Assembly: GCF_000003605.2 (NCBI RefSeq)
Contig: NW_003122409.1
Location: 15,828-50,265 of the forward strand
DNA: 34,438 bases
Reading direction: 5' to 3'
Source of the DNA: Saccoglossus kowalevskii
Taxonomy: Eukaryota; Hemichordata; Enteropneusta; Harrimaniidae
The notes below the pieces were generated by a model. It worked only from the letters and a program-made list of their open reading frames with translations, searched no databases and was not told the origin of the DNA. This document shows, one piece after another, positions 11,526 to 21,906 of the stretch. How positions within the stretch are numbered: the stretch's first letter is position 1; each line of letters starts with the position of its first letter. Made by a program: the position numbers and the translations under genes.

Positions 11526-12624
11526 AAATTTATAATATATAGTTTTGTTTATAGTAATATAAAATTAGCATGCAAGGCGCAAACAATGATATATTTGTAA
11601 TCGGTGGTATTTCAGCAATAGTTCCATAGTCCACTTTGTTGTTTCACATAAAAATTTAAATAAACTCTGGGTTAGAAAACATTCTGTAATGTCTTGACCA
11701 AGTCTATACAAGTTTTGCCCTGAATCTAGATTTAGACTGTCAGTTCACTACTTCATAATTCCCAAACAATTTTGAATTCTTCATTTTTAATTACTCTGAA
11801 AGATGAATATAATTGTTGATGGTTTTTCCTTTTGCAGTCACAGATTATTTACATTTTAAGAAATTTTTTAACAAACAACTTTTCTATAGTATGTTATAAA
11901 AGATAAAACTGGCTCAACAAATAGTGTTTTAACCAATGCTAAAGTGTACTTATTATGATGGGGCAGAGCCATATGGGTACCACATATAAATATATCTAAA
12001 CAAATATTCAACATAATTACAGAAATTTGTTAAGGTTTGGAAAAATAAATTTATATTTCTAGACTGTTAAAATGCTAATTAGTCATTTATTGAGTTATTT
12101 GACGACATTTAAATTCTTAGCTTCCAAATTTTAGACCTTATTATAATCACCAGATTATGTTGGTAGTACAGAGGAAAGCATACCTTAGCAGGCGTGAATA
12201 CAATTTGCCCCTCCCCAAGTTTTGCTCCTCATAATCGTGCATATCAGTTTCACACAGCAGGTGTGCTATATACAGTAAAATGAGTTAATGTTATTTTCAC
12301 CAGAAGATGTTCTGTCAATTCAAATAAACTTTTATTCCATGCAATTTTAAAGCATTTATTTTATAAATGTTAATGTTGAAGATATATCTGTAATTCTGTT
12401 CTGTATTGAACAATCTTAAAAAGTAAATTTAAAAAAAAAGAAGTAAAAGTATTTAATTTTCTCTGGCACTAGAAGCAAAATCATTTGTGTTGGCCTTACA
12501 TTGCATGCAAGTACACAATGTCAAAACAAACAATCACAAGGAAGGTTGAACTAAGTCTATATCAATAGTTTAACACAAAGACACAGTACCAGTCAAGTAG
12601 TAGCATTCAAATATAAACACATAC
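11526..12624. other. Tudor-gene intron, nothing recognised
   Basis: The remainder of the intron between exons 10873-11040 and 12625-12738. It is AT-rich with scattered homopolymer runs, and I see no repeat ends or coding blocks. Confidence 0.5.
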
Positions 12625-12738
12625 CCATGAACTGAGCAGCACACAGCTCACCAACAATTGGATTGTACGTCAAAGAAGACAGAGTCTCATTGTAATAGGC
12701 ATTTAACTCTTCGAATAAAGGAGACAAAATCTTTAGAT
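12625..12738 (-). CDS. TDRD1: TDRD1-like exon: start of fourth Tudor core
   Basis: This 114-bp exon (visible residues 625-662 plus a split codon) has acceptor cttttcag| and donor |gtatgt, phase 1 at both ends. It reads LKILSPLFEELNAYYNETL, a helix typical of the region before a Tudor barrel, then YNPIVGELCAAQFM, the first strand of the barrel (G-x-x-CAA-x-F). It joins the next exon to give AAQFMDDQSWSRAEV, an uninterrupted Tudor signature, which supports both splice choices. Confidence 0.9.
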
Positions 12739-12887
12739 CTGAAAAGAACACAAAAATAAATAAATCACTGAAAAATTTACATATCTACAGAAACATGTAG
12801 AAAAAAATCTCCATATAAACTTCAAAATATAAACTTAGACACACGTCCATATCTCCCACTAAAATCAATACATAAAATAAAACTTAC

Positions 12888-13013
12888 TTTCAACAGTTGC
12901 TACCTGGCAGTACATTTCCAAAGGACTGCGAACTTCAGTGACTACCACAGGAATCTCAGAACAATCAGGCAAATCAACAACAGGCAGAGATTTTACTAGG
13001 ATCGGACAAACTC
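12888..13013 (-). CDS. TDRD1: TDRD1-like exon: N-terminal SN-like part of fourth Tudor
   Basis: This 126-bp exon (visible residues 583-624) has acceptor tgtttatag| and donor |gtaagt. It reads GVCPILVKSLPVVDLPDC, then VVVTEVRSPLEMYCQVAT. The V.VTEV.SP.E.Y.Q pattern is the OB-fold/SN-like strand pair that precedes the Tudor core in extended Tudor domains. It follows the 15-kb intron in matching phase (G|GA). Confidence 0.88.
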
Positions 13014-13059
13014 CTATAAACACAAATGATTAGCATTAACAGTACTATCACTACACCAT

Positions 13060-13865
13060 GACATTACTTAGTTCGAAATTGAAACGTCAAAACTAAAATA
13101 CACTGATCCTTGGCGATCAAACATTATGAAAAATGATAGCAAATTACGTACATACTGTTGAATACTTTATTTTCGCTGGAATTAATTTTCACTGAAAAGG
13201 CTTTTTGGGCATTTTGTATGGAATTTATATTCACTGATTTTTGATGAGTTTAATGTAAAATATAGGAAAAAAAGTATATTCGCTAGATTTTATTTTCACG
13301 GAATCATCCCTTCAGCGAAAATAAATTCCAAGCGAAAATAAAGTATTCTACAGTACTCAAAATTTAAGAAAGATTTTTGTTATGAACAATATTTATCAGA
13401 TGTTGTAAATATTAAACAAAGAATCATTCTAACAAAATTCAGGATAAGCAATCATGACCTTGGTATAGAAACAGGCAGATACACACGCCCCAAAACATTA
13501 CAAGTTAGAATTTGTCTACATTGTTTTTCGCATAATGTAGAAGATGAAGAACATTTACTAATAGTTTGTCCAAAATACATGACATTACAGCAAGATTTGT
13601 TCTCAAATAATATTCCTAAAAGAAATCAAAACTAATAATGAACAATTTCAATTCATAATGAAAATAACAGACAAAATCTCAATTAAGCACTTTGCTCAAT
13701 TTATCTTCATGGCATTCCAACAACACACAAAAAACATGGGATTTCTTTTTAAAATTCTTCTTACTAGTTATATTATTTTATTTTTCTGTATTGATTAATA
13801 TTTCTATTGTTATATACTGAAAGAAATGTATATTTCTAAAGATGCAATAAACTATTATTATTATC
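13060..13865 (+). mobile_element. LINE 3' end, interrupted by a MITE
   Basis: The plus strand encodes the C-terminal region of a non-LTR retrotransposon ORF2. It reads YTDPWRSNIMKNDSKLRTY up to the MITE at 13153. After it come SKFKKDFCYEQYLSDVVN, then RISNHDLGIETGRYTRP and a Cys-His knuckle (RICLHCFSHNVEDEEHLL, then VCPKY). These match the post-RT region of CR1/Jockey/RTE-like LINEs as I remember them. A frame change precedes the last part, ISIKHFAQFIFMAFQQHTKN. The element ends in gcaataaactattattatta, a simple-repeat 3' tail. It is a 5'-truncated, dead copy. Confidence 0.8.
13153..13355. mobile_element. MITE family A, copy 1 (inside the LINE)
   Basis: The ends are TActgttgaatactttattt and aaataaagtattctacagTA, an almost perfect inverted repeat with TA at each side, total 203 bp. 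The interior carries subterminal motifs ttcgctggaatt, gatgagtttaatgt and gaatcatcccttcagcg that are shared with copies at 21.7 and 31.1 kb. The TA duplication and inserted position within the LINE frame give exact boundaries. There is no coding capacity. Confidence 0.85.
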
Positions 13866-15990
13866 ATTACTTAGTCCAATGACACTGCCAATACTACTTT
13901 CAAATTGTTGGTGGCCAACTGGAAAAATTGGAAGTGAAGTACAAAAATGCAGGTCACCAGAATTGTTTTACAAATAAATTAAGAAAAGCCAAATAAGTTC
14001 TCAGTTATGATGTCCTTATCATTATCGACAGACATTGATTCACTAACAGGATGAGATCCACTTTTAATCACATTGTGCTGGTTTATCAACGCAGCAATTC
14101 TTTTTATAACAATAATTAAACAGGGCGAATAATGAAATGCCTGGAAGTATGCCACCAAGAGTTGACAAGCTGTATAATCAGTTACAAAGAATTTGCCGCA
14201 AGTCAGACAGTATTGCAACCTAGGTAGATTTTATAATCACCAGTGATTAAATTTAATATTCATTGTGACCATAATGGACGCAATATAGAGGTAGGTACCC
14301 ATTGACGCTGCAGTTCTGCGTTTTCTACACTGATCTGACGCATATCGCGCTAGGTGTGCTGGGAGTTTGTTCGAAATTTCGAACGTTTCGAAGTCAATCG
14401 TCGATTGCCATGTATTTTACGGATATATTAAATAGTTTCAGAGACCTGTTTACTAAATAATGATAAATGAAACTTAGAAAACTTGTAAGAACAAACTGGG
14501 CCCAAATTGCAATAAGTTTACACTGCTAGAGTCTGGTTCGAATGGAGTTCTACGCGTGATTTTATTGCGCTCAAGGACGTTCTATTTTCAAACTAGTTGA
14601 AATCGGAAATAACGCAACTACTTTCGAACTTCAAACACAAATTTGATTATCGTTATTATGTGTTAGTTTCTGTTGTTTTAAAGATTGAATTATGTATGAC
14701 AATAATATTTCACTCTATAAACAATATTTCACTAAAATATGTGATTCAAAAGGCAACCCAAATTGTAAAAAGCAATATCAAGTTCCGCGTATAAATACTG
14801 TTGTAAAGAGGCGGCGGAGCGGATTTTAGCCCAAAATCGGCTAGTAAGGCGTCATATGACACAGGTTTGTGCTGGGACAGCGCTTCCGGTGACGACACAA
14901 CGGGTAGGTACCAACATATAACAACTGAGTACATGGTGCATTAGTTACCACTATGGCACTACTTCATTGTATGGTGTGACGTATTTTGTGTAATTTCATA
15001 TTTATAAATATGTATTTTTCTGTATGCCAATACGAGAAAGCATTAATTAATGAAGTAATTAACTAGAATTTTGTTCATTTATAAATGTGGATCACAGATC
15101 ATTTTCAGTCAGTCGCCAATTTTCATTGAGTCATTACGGACACATTTCTAGTCACCAACACTTTGCCACGTGGTGGCATGTCATATGCAGTTGCTTTGTC
15201 ACAAATTCTTCAAGGCAGAAATTTTTTCGCGCCAAGCCAAATTGAAGATACTGTAAAAACTGTATTAATTCATGGTCTCTATTAGTTCGTGCACCTATTT
15301 TATTTTCAACTAATTATTATTTGTATCGTATTAATTCGCCAAGTTTCAAAAAAAAATTTAAATTTGTATCTTATTATTTCGCCATCAATATCGCCAAATA
15401 ACGTTTTGTTTTCAGTATGAGTTTATCGTTTTTACGTTACGGATTACCTCGAGTTGTTATCGTCGAAGCATGGTTATTTAGTAACCAAGGTCGCAGCTAG
15501 CAGAGCTTTGACCGGAAAAAATAACGTTTCATTCACTCACAAGAATAACGTTGTTTTGCTGGATAATTTATATAGTCAATTAATATGTATCAAGTTAAAA
15601 TATATATTGTAAATTTCTATGTTAAGCAATAATATCGAAAGGGTACGATAGCCACAAAGTTGCTTCCGTCATGTTGAAAAGTAAATTATAATTCATTCCT
15701 CGTTACAAGCGTCTACTCCCGTGTGCACCGCCTGGGTGCGTGAAGTGAATTGACAATTTTGATTGGCCAAGCACTTCTACCACTTGTCATAATGATCGAC
15801 TAGATGAGGGTTAGGTAATGTTAAAAAAACAAAAACGAGAAACAAGTTCTATAAATCTGTACTGATCGGTGTATTTTGCATTACACTGAAAGAGCACATT
15901 TGCAATCAACTCGTGGTAACATAAATAACCGTCTGATTCTGATCGCATGGCTTTCTTTTATTATTTCCAGGCCGTAACGTCAGAAACAAA
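13866..15990. other. Intron sequence with one MITE-like left end
   Basis: No conserved coding exon is seen. Near 15250 the phrase tactgtaaaaactgtattaa looks like the left end of a TA-type inverted-repeat element, followed by several attaattcgcc-like motifs. I could not locate a matching right end. An open minus-strand stretch at 13979-14218 is unassigned. Confidence 0.35.
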
Positions 15991-17225
15991 AATGACACAG
16001 TCCCTGTTAAGTGTTTGAAAGTTCTCTTTGTGCTCGTCATATTAAAGCGGAGGGGTTGTTGCGGTGTGTTCTTGAAACTTGAGTTCCAAGTGGCGTATAC
16101 AACAGATTGTTTATTTACATCAAAACAGGTGTTCTGTGAAGTAGTAATATGGCCAAAAATTAAAACAGCCGTTACTCGGCCATCTTTGATCTGATTATGA
16201 AACACACTGATATGTATGATGTATGTGCCAAATACGAATGAAAATGGTACATAAATTGTGGAAATATAGTAGTAAGGCCAAAAAGTTAGATGGCTGTCAA
16301 TCGGCCAGCTTTGACAAGATTTTGAAACAAATTGTCATGGACATGCATTCTAACATGTATAAAGTACATGTATGTGCCAAATTTGAATGAAAACTGAGAG
16401 CACGTCCAAGATACCGCATAAAAAAAACAAAAACAAGATGCCTGCCAGTCGACCATCTTTGATCCAATTGCGAAGTAAATCGTCATGGACATGTATCCTA
16501 ACATGTATAATCTATGTACCAAGTTTGAATGACAACTGACAAAGCATGTCCAAAATATGATATTTTCAAAAAACAAGATGGCTGCCAGTCGGCCATTTTG
16601 AATCGAATCGCTAAACCACTGCATGTGCACATGTCCCACATAAGGTGCTCGGCACATGCAAAGTATGAAGGGAATCGGTCAACAGGATTCTGAAATATGA
16701 CTCTGGACGGACGGACGCATGGACGGACGGACGCATGGACGGACGGACACATAGACGGACGGACGGACACACGGACGGAAGGACACACGGACGGAAGGAC
16801 ACACGGACGGAAGGACACACGGACGGACGGAAGGACACACGGACGGACGGAAGGACACACGGACGGACGGAAGGACACACGGACGGACGGAAGGACACAC
16901 GGACGGACGGAAGGACACACGGACGGACGGACAGACAGGACATGTATCCTAACATGTATAATCTATGTACCAAGTTTGAATGAAAACTGACAAAGCATGT
17001 CCAAAATGCAACATTTTCAAAAAACAAGATGGCTGCCAGTCAGCCAATTTGAATTGAATCGCTAAACCACTGCATGTGCATATGTTCCAGATAAAGTACT
17101 AAGCACATGCAAAGAATGAACGGAATCGGTCCAAGGGATTCTTAGATACGACTCCGGACGGACGCACGGAGACCGAATTTTAAGTCACCGTTTTCGGACT
17201 TCGTCCAAACGGGGATTAAAAAAAA
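15991..17225. repeat. Modular dispersed repeat, long copy
   Basis: It opens with gacacagtccctgttaa and closes with gtccaaacggggattaaaa, the short ends tccc.gtt and aacgggga being inverted relative to each other. Inside, a degenerate core of the type atggctgccagtcggccatt, with following tttgaat and catgtatcctaacatgta motifs, recurs near 16168, 16291, 16440, 16580 and 17030. The first four modules are thus spaced about 123-149 bases apart. A unit of about 220 bases (16484-16704) is duplicated at 16938-17160 around the minisatellite. A ggacttcgtcc hairpin lies near the 3' end. The class is unknown; it is non-autonomous. Confidence 0.7.
16705..16939. repeat. GGAC-rich minisatellite, 20-bp dominant unit
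   Basis: This is a tandem array based on ggacggacggaaggacacac and shorter variants (ggacggacgcat), about 12 units. It lies inside the modular repeat between its two duplicated 220-base units. Several long open frames on both strands through it are artefacts of the short period. Confidence 0.92.
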
Positions 17226-17859
17226 GAGTCAAAGCACACGTATCTTTTGGTACAGTATCTCTCTTTTGGGAGGGCATTTGTTGTCGACGTTGGTTTGGTT
17301 GCATCAGGATTTTATCGCTGCAATGAATATTCAAACCCAGAGCTAACATGAATTTTTGTAATGAGTTCGTTGTACTGTCACAGACAAACGATGGGACATC
17401 GCCTACAGAACTTGTGTGTCTTTGGTCTCAAAAATAACGTGTCAGACGTTACATGTAGCACTGAATACTTTCTTACCCTTCCAGACAGTGTTGATATTAT
17501 GAGCTCATTTGCAAATTCAATGTAAATAGATGGGCAAGTGCCAGCATTGTTTTTAAATACGATGAGTCACACAGTATACTGACCATTTCCTGTCCCCTTC
17601 CAGTCAACGAAACCGTTTCCCCTTCCAGTCAGCGAAACTACACGAAATGAGCTCATTTGTAAATTTATTGTTTTTTTAAACTGGATTAGTTGCACCAAGT
17701 TTATCGCCGATATGTGTCTGAAAATGTGTGAACAATTTTGGCTGCGAGACAGCATAAATAAGATACATTTCCAATCTGAAATTTACTTGCTTTTAGTCTT
17801 GTAACGAGCTAATAGTATTCTCAGTACATCTCGCCGTATTAATTCTTTTTTTTCAAAAC
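17226..17859. other. Spacer between modular repeat and pogo copy 1
   Basis: No gene is seen. The phrase gagctcatttg.aaatt occurs twice in direct orientation (about 17499 and 17648), so part of this stretch is an old duplication. It could include the 5' untranslated end of the pogo element, but I could not find its terminal inverted repeat. Confidence 0.3.
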
Positions 17860-19290
17860 CTTCTGCTGATGTGCCAGCTATTTCATTGTCTATGTTTCGT
17901 ACATCACCCACTATCGTTGGGAAAAAACGCCCCGCTGGCAGACCTAAAGAAACCTTGACTCGACACAAGTTATGTTGCAGTACCCCAATCCACCACAACC
18001 CATGAAAAGAACATCAATCACCGCACCCAGCACCACTTGACTCGTCCATGTCGTTATCATCAAATTTCGACTTCTTTGACACGAGCATGTGACCAGGAAA
18101 ACGTTTCTCCGCCTCATCAACCGATCTCCCAGTCAACTCCAAAAAGCTGAGGCGTGTATAATTCTTACAATGTAAACAAATGCAAGGCAATTTTTGTATC
18201 AACGCTGCTTCTAGAAGGTACAAGATCGCACCATCAACCATCAGAGGGTGGAAAAAGTACTATTTTGACAGTAAACAGTTCACAAAAGGTGGCAGACGAT
18301 ATGGCAGTAACGTATGGGGGAGAACTGGACAAACAAGTGCCTGCCTGGGTAATACGAGAACGGGATTTGCAGATTCCAGTAACGATTGACGCAATTCGTT
18401 GTCATGCGATGTCCCTGATAACTCCAATGTTTCCCGATTTTAAAGCTTCTTGCGGTTGGTGTCAGCATTTCATGAAACGGAACAATCTCGCACTTCGTGC
18501 AAAAACTTCAATGGCACAGCAATGCCTGCTGACTTTGAAGAAAAACTCGACAGTTTTTTGACATTTGTGCGAAATAAACGAAGAGTTTGATTATATAGGG
18601 AATATAGATGAAACCCCAGTTTACTTTGATTTAGTCCTGAACAGTGGACACACGAGAGGCGAAAAACAGTGAAAGTTCGAACCACGGGCAATGAAAAGCG
18701 TCACCTCACTGTCGTACTGACTGTTATATGTCAAATGGTGACGTACTTCCTCCTATGATTATATTCAAGGAAAAACGCGAACTGAAGCTGAAATCCCCAC
18801 CTGGTTTTGTCATTGCTGCCTAAGAAGAGGGATGGATGAATGAAGCACTCGTGCTACGCTGCGTAGACGAGATATGGGTACCATACACAGAGAGACTATA
18901 TTCAATGATAGTGCTTGATTCATTAAGTGCTCATATCAGCCAGTCTGAAGTCGAAATACCGCCATACCAACACCTTGCCAGCCATAATTTTCGTCAAAAT
19001 TGCAGCCTCTTGACATATGTATCAACAAGCCATTCAGTGATGCCGCCCATAAAGCTGCCAATACAGACAATTCAGAATCACGCCTGTCAATGGCCGATAA
19101 ACAGACTATCAGGGACTGGGTTGAAAATGCTTGAAAGAGCGACCATCGATGATCTCAAAGTCGTTCAAGGTGTGCGGCATTACTAGACCGAAATAGCTGA
19201 AACGATTGGTGACCTGCTCCATGACGACAATGATGAAGACGATTGGTTTGAAGGATTCACTGCGTGGACTCTTATTGACCATGTACCGTA
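17860..19290 (+). mobile_element. Decayed pogo-type transposase, copy 1
   Basis: The plus strand carries, in order: a GRPKE-type basic N-terminus (about 17938); an HTH segment SRRYKIAPSTIRGWKKYYFD (about 18210-18270); and a CENPB-type HTH (IPVTIDAIRCHAMSLITPMF, then FKASCGWCQHFMKRNNLALR, about 18375-18515). A DDE/D nuclease follows with IDETPVYFDL (about 18607), VLDSLSAHI (about 18910) and LDICINKPFSDAA (about 19005), the three expected catalytic aspartates. An acidic tail DDNDEDDWFEGF (about 19226-19261) follows. The order is that of Tc1/mariner-superfamily pogo/POGK-like transposases. Several frame changes and stops show it is dead. It is antisense to the Tudor gene, and terminal repeats were not located. 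Confidence 0.85.
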
Positions 19291-20410
19291 ACATAATACA
19301 TGTGACAGATCTTATTGTCATGAACAATCGAGATGAAACCGTACAAATTTGTGTGCTGGATGGTGGCAGTGACTTCAATGTACATCAACAGAGACTCTCA
19401 GACAGCGAAAGAAAAAAGAAAGAAGTACAGGCAAGTACATGTACATATATATACATATATATATCTGTTTAATTCGTTTAAAAGATTCTTCTCATTAGTA
19501 AATAGCGCCCTCACTCCACAATATTTAGAATGAGTGGTTGGTCAAAAGTTTGATGAGTCAGGTGCATCTATTGGCTAAGCTTGTTGTACATAGATGCAAA
19601 TAAGTATAGGAACCATAAATGCTGTAGGGTGTACTGGGAGGGGTGGAGGATTTCATGTTTGTAATGACTGGTTGTAATGTGCTATCTCGTTGTTTTCATG
19701 ATGCAGCCTGATATTTGTTGCTTTCTTGGTTGTTCAATTGTGGCTAAAATTTGTGTGGTGGGTGGGAGATGTGTTTATTGTTTGTTGAGTCATTGTTTAG
19801 ACACCTTGCAGCTTGAAATGGTATGGTATTGAATATGATGTCGGGAATAAATGGTTTTCTGAACAAGCTTTATTAATTATTGCTGGCAATATTCCAGTAT
19901 GAATTGGGAGCAAACTGTGACACCAAATCTAGTCGTTGTATTGTTATGCCTCTAAAATATTTTTTTTTTAAATAAAATAAATTAAATAGAAATATATTAT
20001 GTGTATTTTTGTATGTGGAAACATGGCTTGCCCACTAATAAATATAAAGAAGTGTGGTCTGCAGTTCTTTTTTTTAAATTTTTTTATTTGTGAAAAAAAC
20101 TTTAGTGTAAACAATAAAACACTCACAGTGCAAGGCTAGTTCACCAACATGTCTATTCTCTTGCTTGAGTGTGAAAGTACATGGTTTAGTGACTACCTCT
20201 TATATTTTTAAATTTTAGAATTTTTTTTTTATTTGGGAAGGTTCTTCTATAAAAATAGAACAGAGATATATATATATATATATTTAATTCATTATTTTTC
20301 CCTAGCATTTTTCTTGTAAATTGCAACACAGAATTAGGAGTTCTGTAATTATTAACAATCATAATTTTAAAATGAGATGTTTAATATTAAAATTTATTAT
20401 TTTGTACATT

Positions 20411-21068
20411 TTTACTCAGGTTTTCAACAATGCTCCAGTAGTTTTGCAGGCATTCCATAGCAATGTCAAACATGGATCATACCCAGTTACACCACAGTAT
20501 GAGAGCTGAGATGAAGTGGTAAATCAAATGTACAATGACTATGAACGTGTACATAAACTGGTTCAGGCTGGAGGTGCAAAGAAACTGAGAGAACCTCAAA
20601 ATGCAGACATATTAGCTGAGATGAAAATGATGATTGCTCATGTCGAAAGACGTATTGGGACACTGTTTCACAAAGTGTCAAGATCAGTCATGTGATCATT
20701 GCAGCAGCAATCCTGTCTACGCTCATGATGTGATGCAGTTTCTGCATACATATGGGTTACCATCACCAGTTTCCAGTAATGAATATGAGGGACACTTTCA
20801 AACATCCATTGAAGCAAGCAGTTCGCTAATACCAGAAATTCCAAATGCCCACATGCTAAAATATCTGAAGCTCAATCTCGGCATGTGTATCCACTGCAGA
20901 TCATACACATTCACCCACCATTTGCTGTTGTTGGCCTCTCGTAAGCGAGAAAGGTGTTGTCAGTTGCTCTGGAAACTAACTATGCTTGTTAGTCTGAGCA
21001 TGTCTATGATTTTTCCGTCTTTCTTTGTGTTTTACCACAGTACCATATTTCGTTGGGCCGCCAATTAA
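20411..21068 (+). pseudogene. Unidentified decayed coding block with Cys cluster
   Basis: After an acceptor-like tttactcag (about 20411-20420) the plus strand reads FNNAPVVLQAFHSNVKHG, a stop, then DEVVNQMYNDYERVHKLVQA and ADILAEMKMMIAHVERRIG. A neighbouring frame continues with HCFTKCQDQSCDHCSSNP, then GLPSPVSSNEYEGHFQT and a later LNLGMCIHCRSYTF. The C-x5-C-x2-C spacing with a downstream LPSP...GH block resembles a multi-copy uncharacterised protein family I recall from marine invertebrates; this is memory only. Two frames are needed, so it is not an intact gene. It could be cargo of an unrecognised transposon. Confidence 0.4.
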
Positions 21069-21395
21069 ATTTGAGTTTGCTAACTCAGTTTTAGTGAACA
21101 TCATTTTCAGCACAAGTGACTGTAGTCATCTTTTTTCATTTGGACGCTAGGATTGGCTTTTCACAGGGCAATGTCCTCACCAACAACAGCTGCATACACT
21201 GGCGGAATATATATGTTTCTGCGCAGTGATGCTGCCATTGATGGTAGAGGTCCTGGTGTCGGATTATTAGTAGTTGGTTGCTGTTGTATTGACATCATGA
21301 TCTGGTGTCGTATTGGGATTGACATACTGGTTTGTGGTTGCTGGTGATTTTCCAGTGGTGGCTTCACTTCTGATCGCACTGTTGTTGATGATGTC

Positions 21396-21442
21396 ATTGT
21401 TGTTGTTGTTGTTGCTGTTGCTGTTGCTGCTGTTATTGTTGT
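21396..21442. repeat. CAA/CAG trinucleotide tract
   Basis: The plus strand shows gttgttgttgttgttgctgt continuing into gctgctgttattgttg. On the minus strand this reads as CAG/CAA codons within the decayed gene. Confidence 0.85.
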
Positions 21443-21692
21443 GGGGGTGCGTGCTGCAATGTCATCTGTTTCCGTATTTGATAGTCGCGTCGCACGGCAA
21501 GTTGTTCTTTGATGTTGATGATGTCCGCTTTCATTTCTTCCTGATTTGCTTTATTTCTACTTGATTTTCTAACAGCCTTGACAACATTGTGACGATTGTC
21601 ATGTGCGATGATTCTGGTGCTGCTGGTAGAGCTTTCAAAATACTTTCATTCAGTTCTGGTAGCGTCGGCGGTGGAGTGATAGGGAGGTCAGA

Positions 21693-21906
21693 TACTGTAG
21701 AATACTTTATTTTCGCTTGCAATTTATTTTCGTTATTTTCGCTGAAGGGATGATTCCGTGAAAATAAAATCCAGCGAATATATTCCCCCCCCCCTATATT
21801 TCACATTAAACTCATCAAAAATCAGTGACAATAAATTCCAAGCATAATGCCCAAAAAGTCTTTTCAGCGAAAATAAATTCCAGCGAAAATAAAGTATTCC
21901 ACAGTA
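21693..21906. mobile_element. MITE family A, copy 2 (inside a decayed gene)
   Basis: The ends are TActgtagaatactttattt and aaataaagtattccacagTA, with TA on both sides, total 214 bp. It lies in reverse orientation relative to copies 1 and 3, with gggatgattccgtgaaaa near its left end. It separates two halves of a minus-strand open frame (DITFSSDFD and SDLPITPP) that lie in the same phase if one TA is counted. Confidence 0.85.

Noticed and set aside
13979-14218. Minus-strand open frame of 79 codons
   Set aside because: Protein-like in part (CLTCGKFFVTDYTACQLL), but there is no known family, no splice signals in phase with the Tudor gene and no repeat copy in the window.
15470-15490. Possible RFX X-box (ggttatttagtaacc)
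   Set aside because: The half sites and spacing fit the X-box consensus poorly, and there is no adjacent gene start.
16498-17027. Several long overlapping open frames on both strands
   Set aside because: They run through the GGAC minisatellite, whose short period keeps frames open; the repeats are of low complexity.
18014-18241. Minus-strand open frame within pogo copy 1
   Set aside because: The plus strand gives recognisable transposase HTH sequence here, so this is an antisense shadow.
21153-21347. Plus-strand open frame over the Q-rich region
   Set aside because: The minus strand gives the more protein-like reading (Pro/Gln/Asn-rich with neighbours in order); the plus frame is a shadow.
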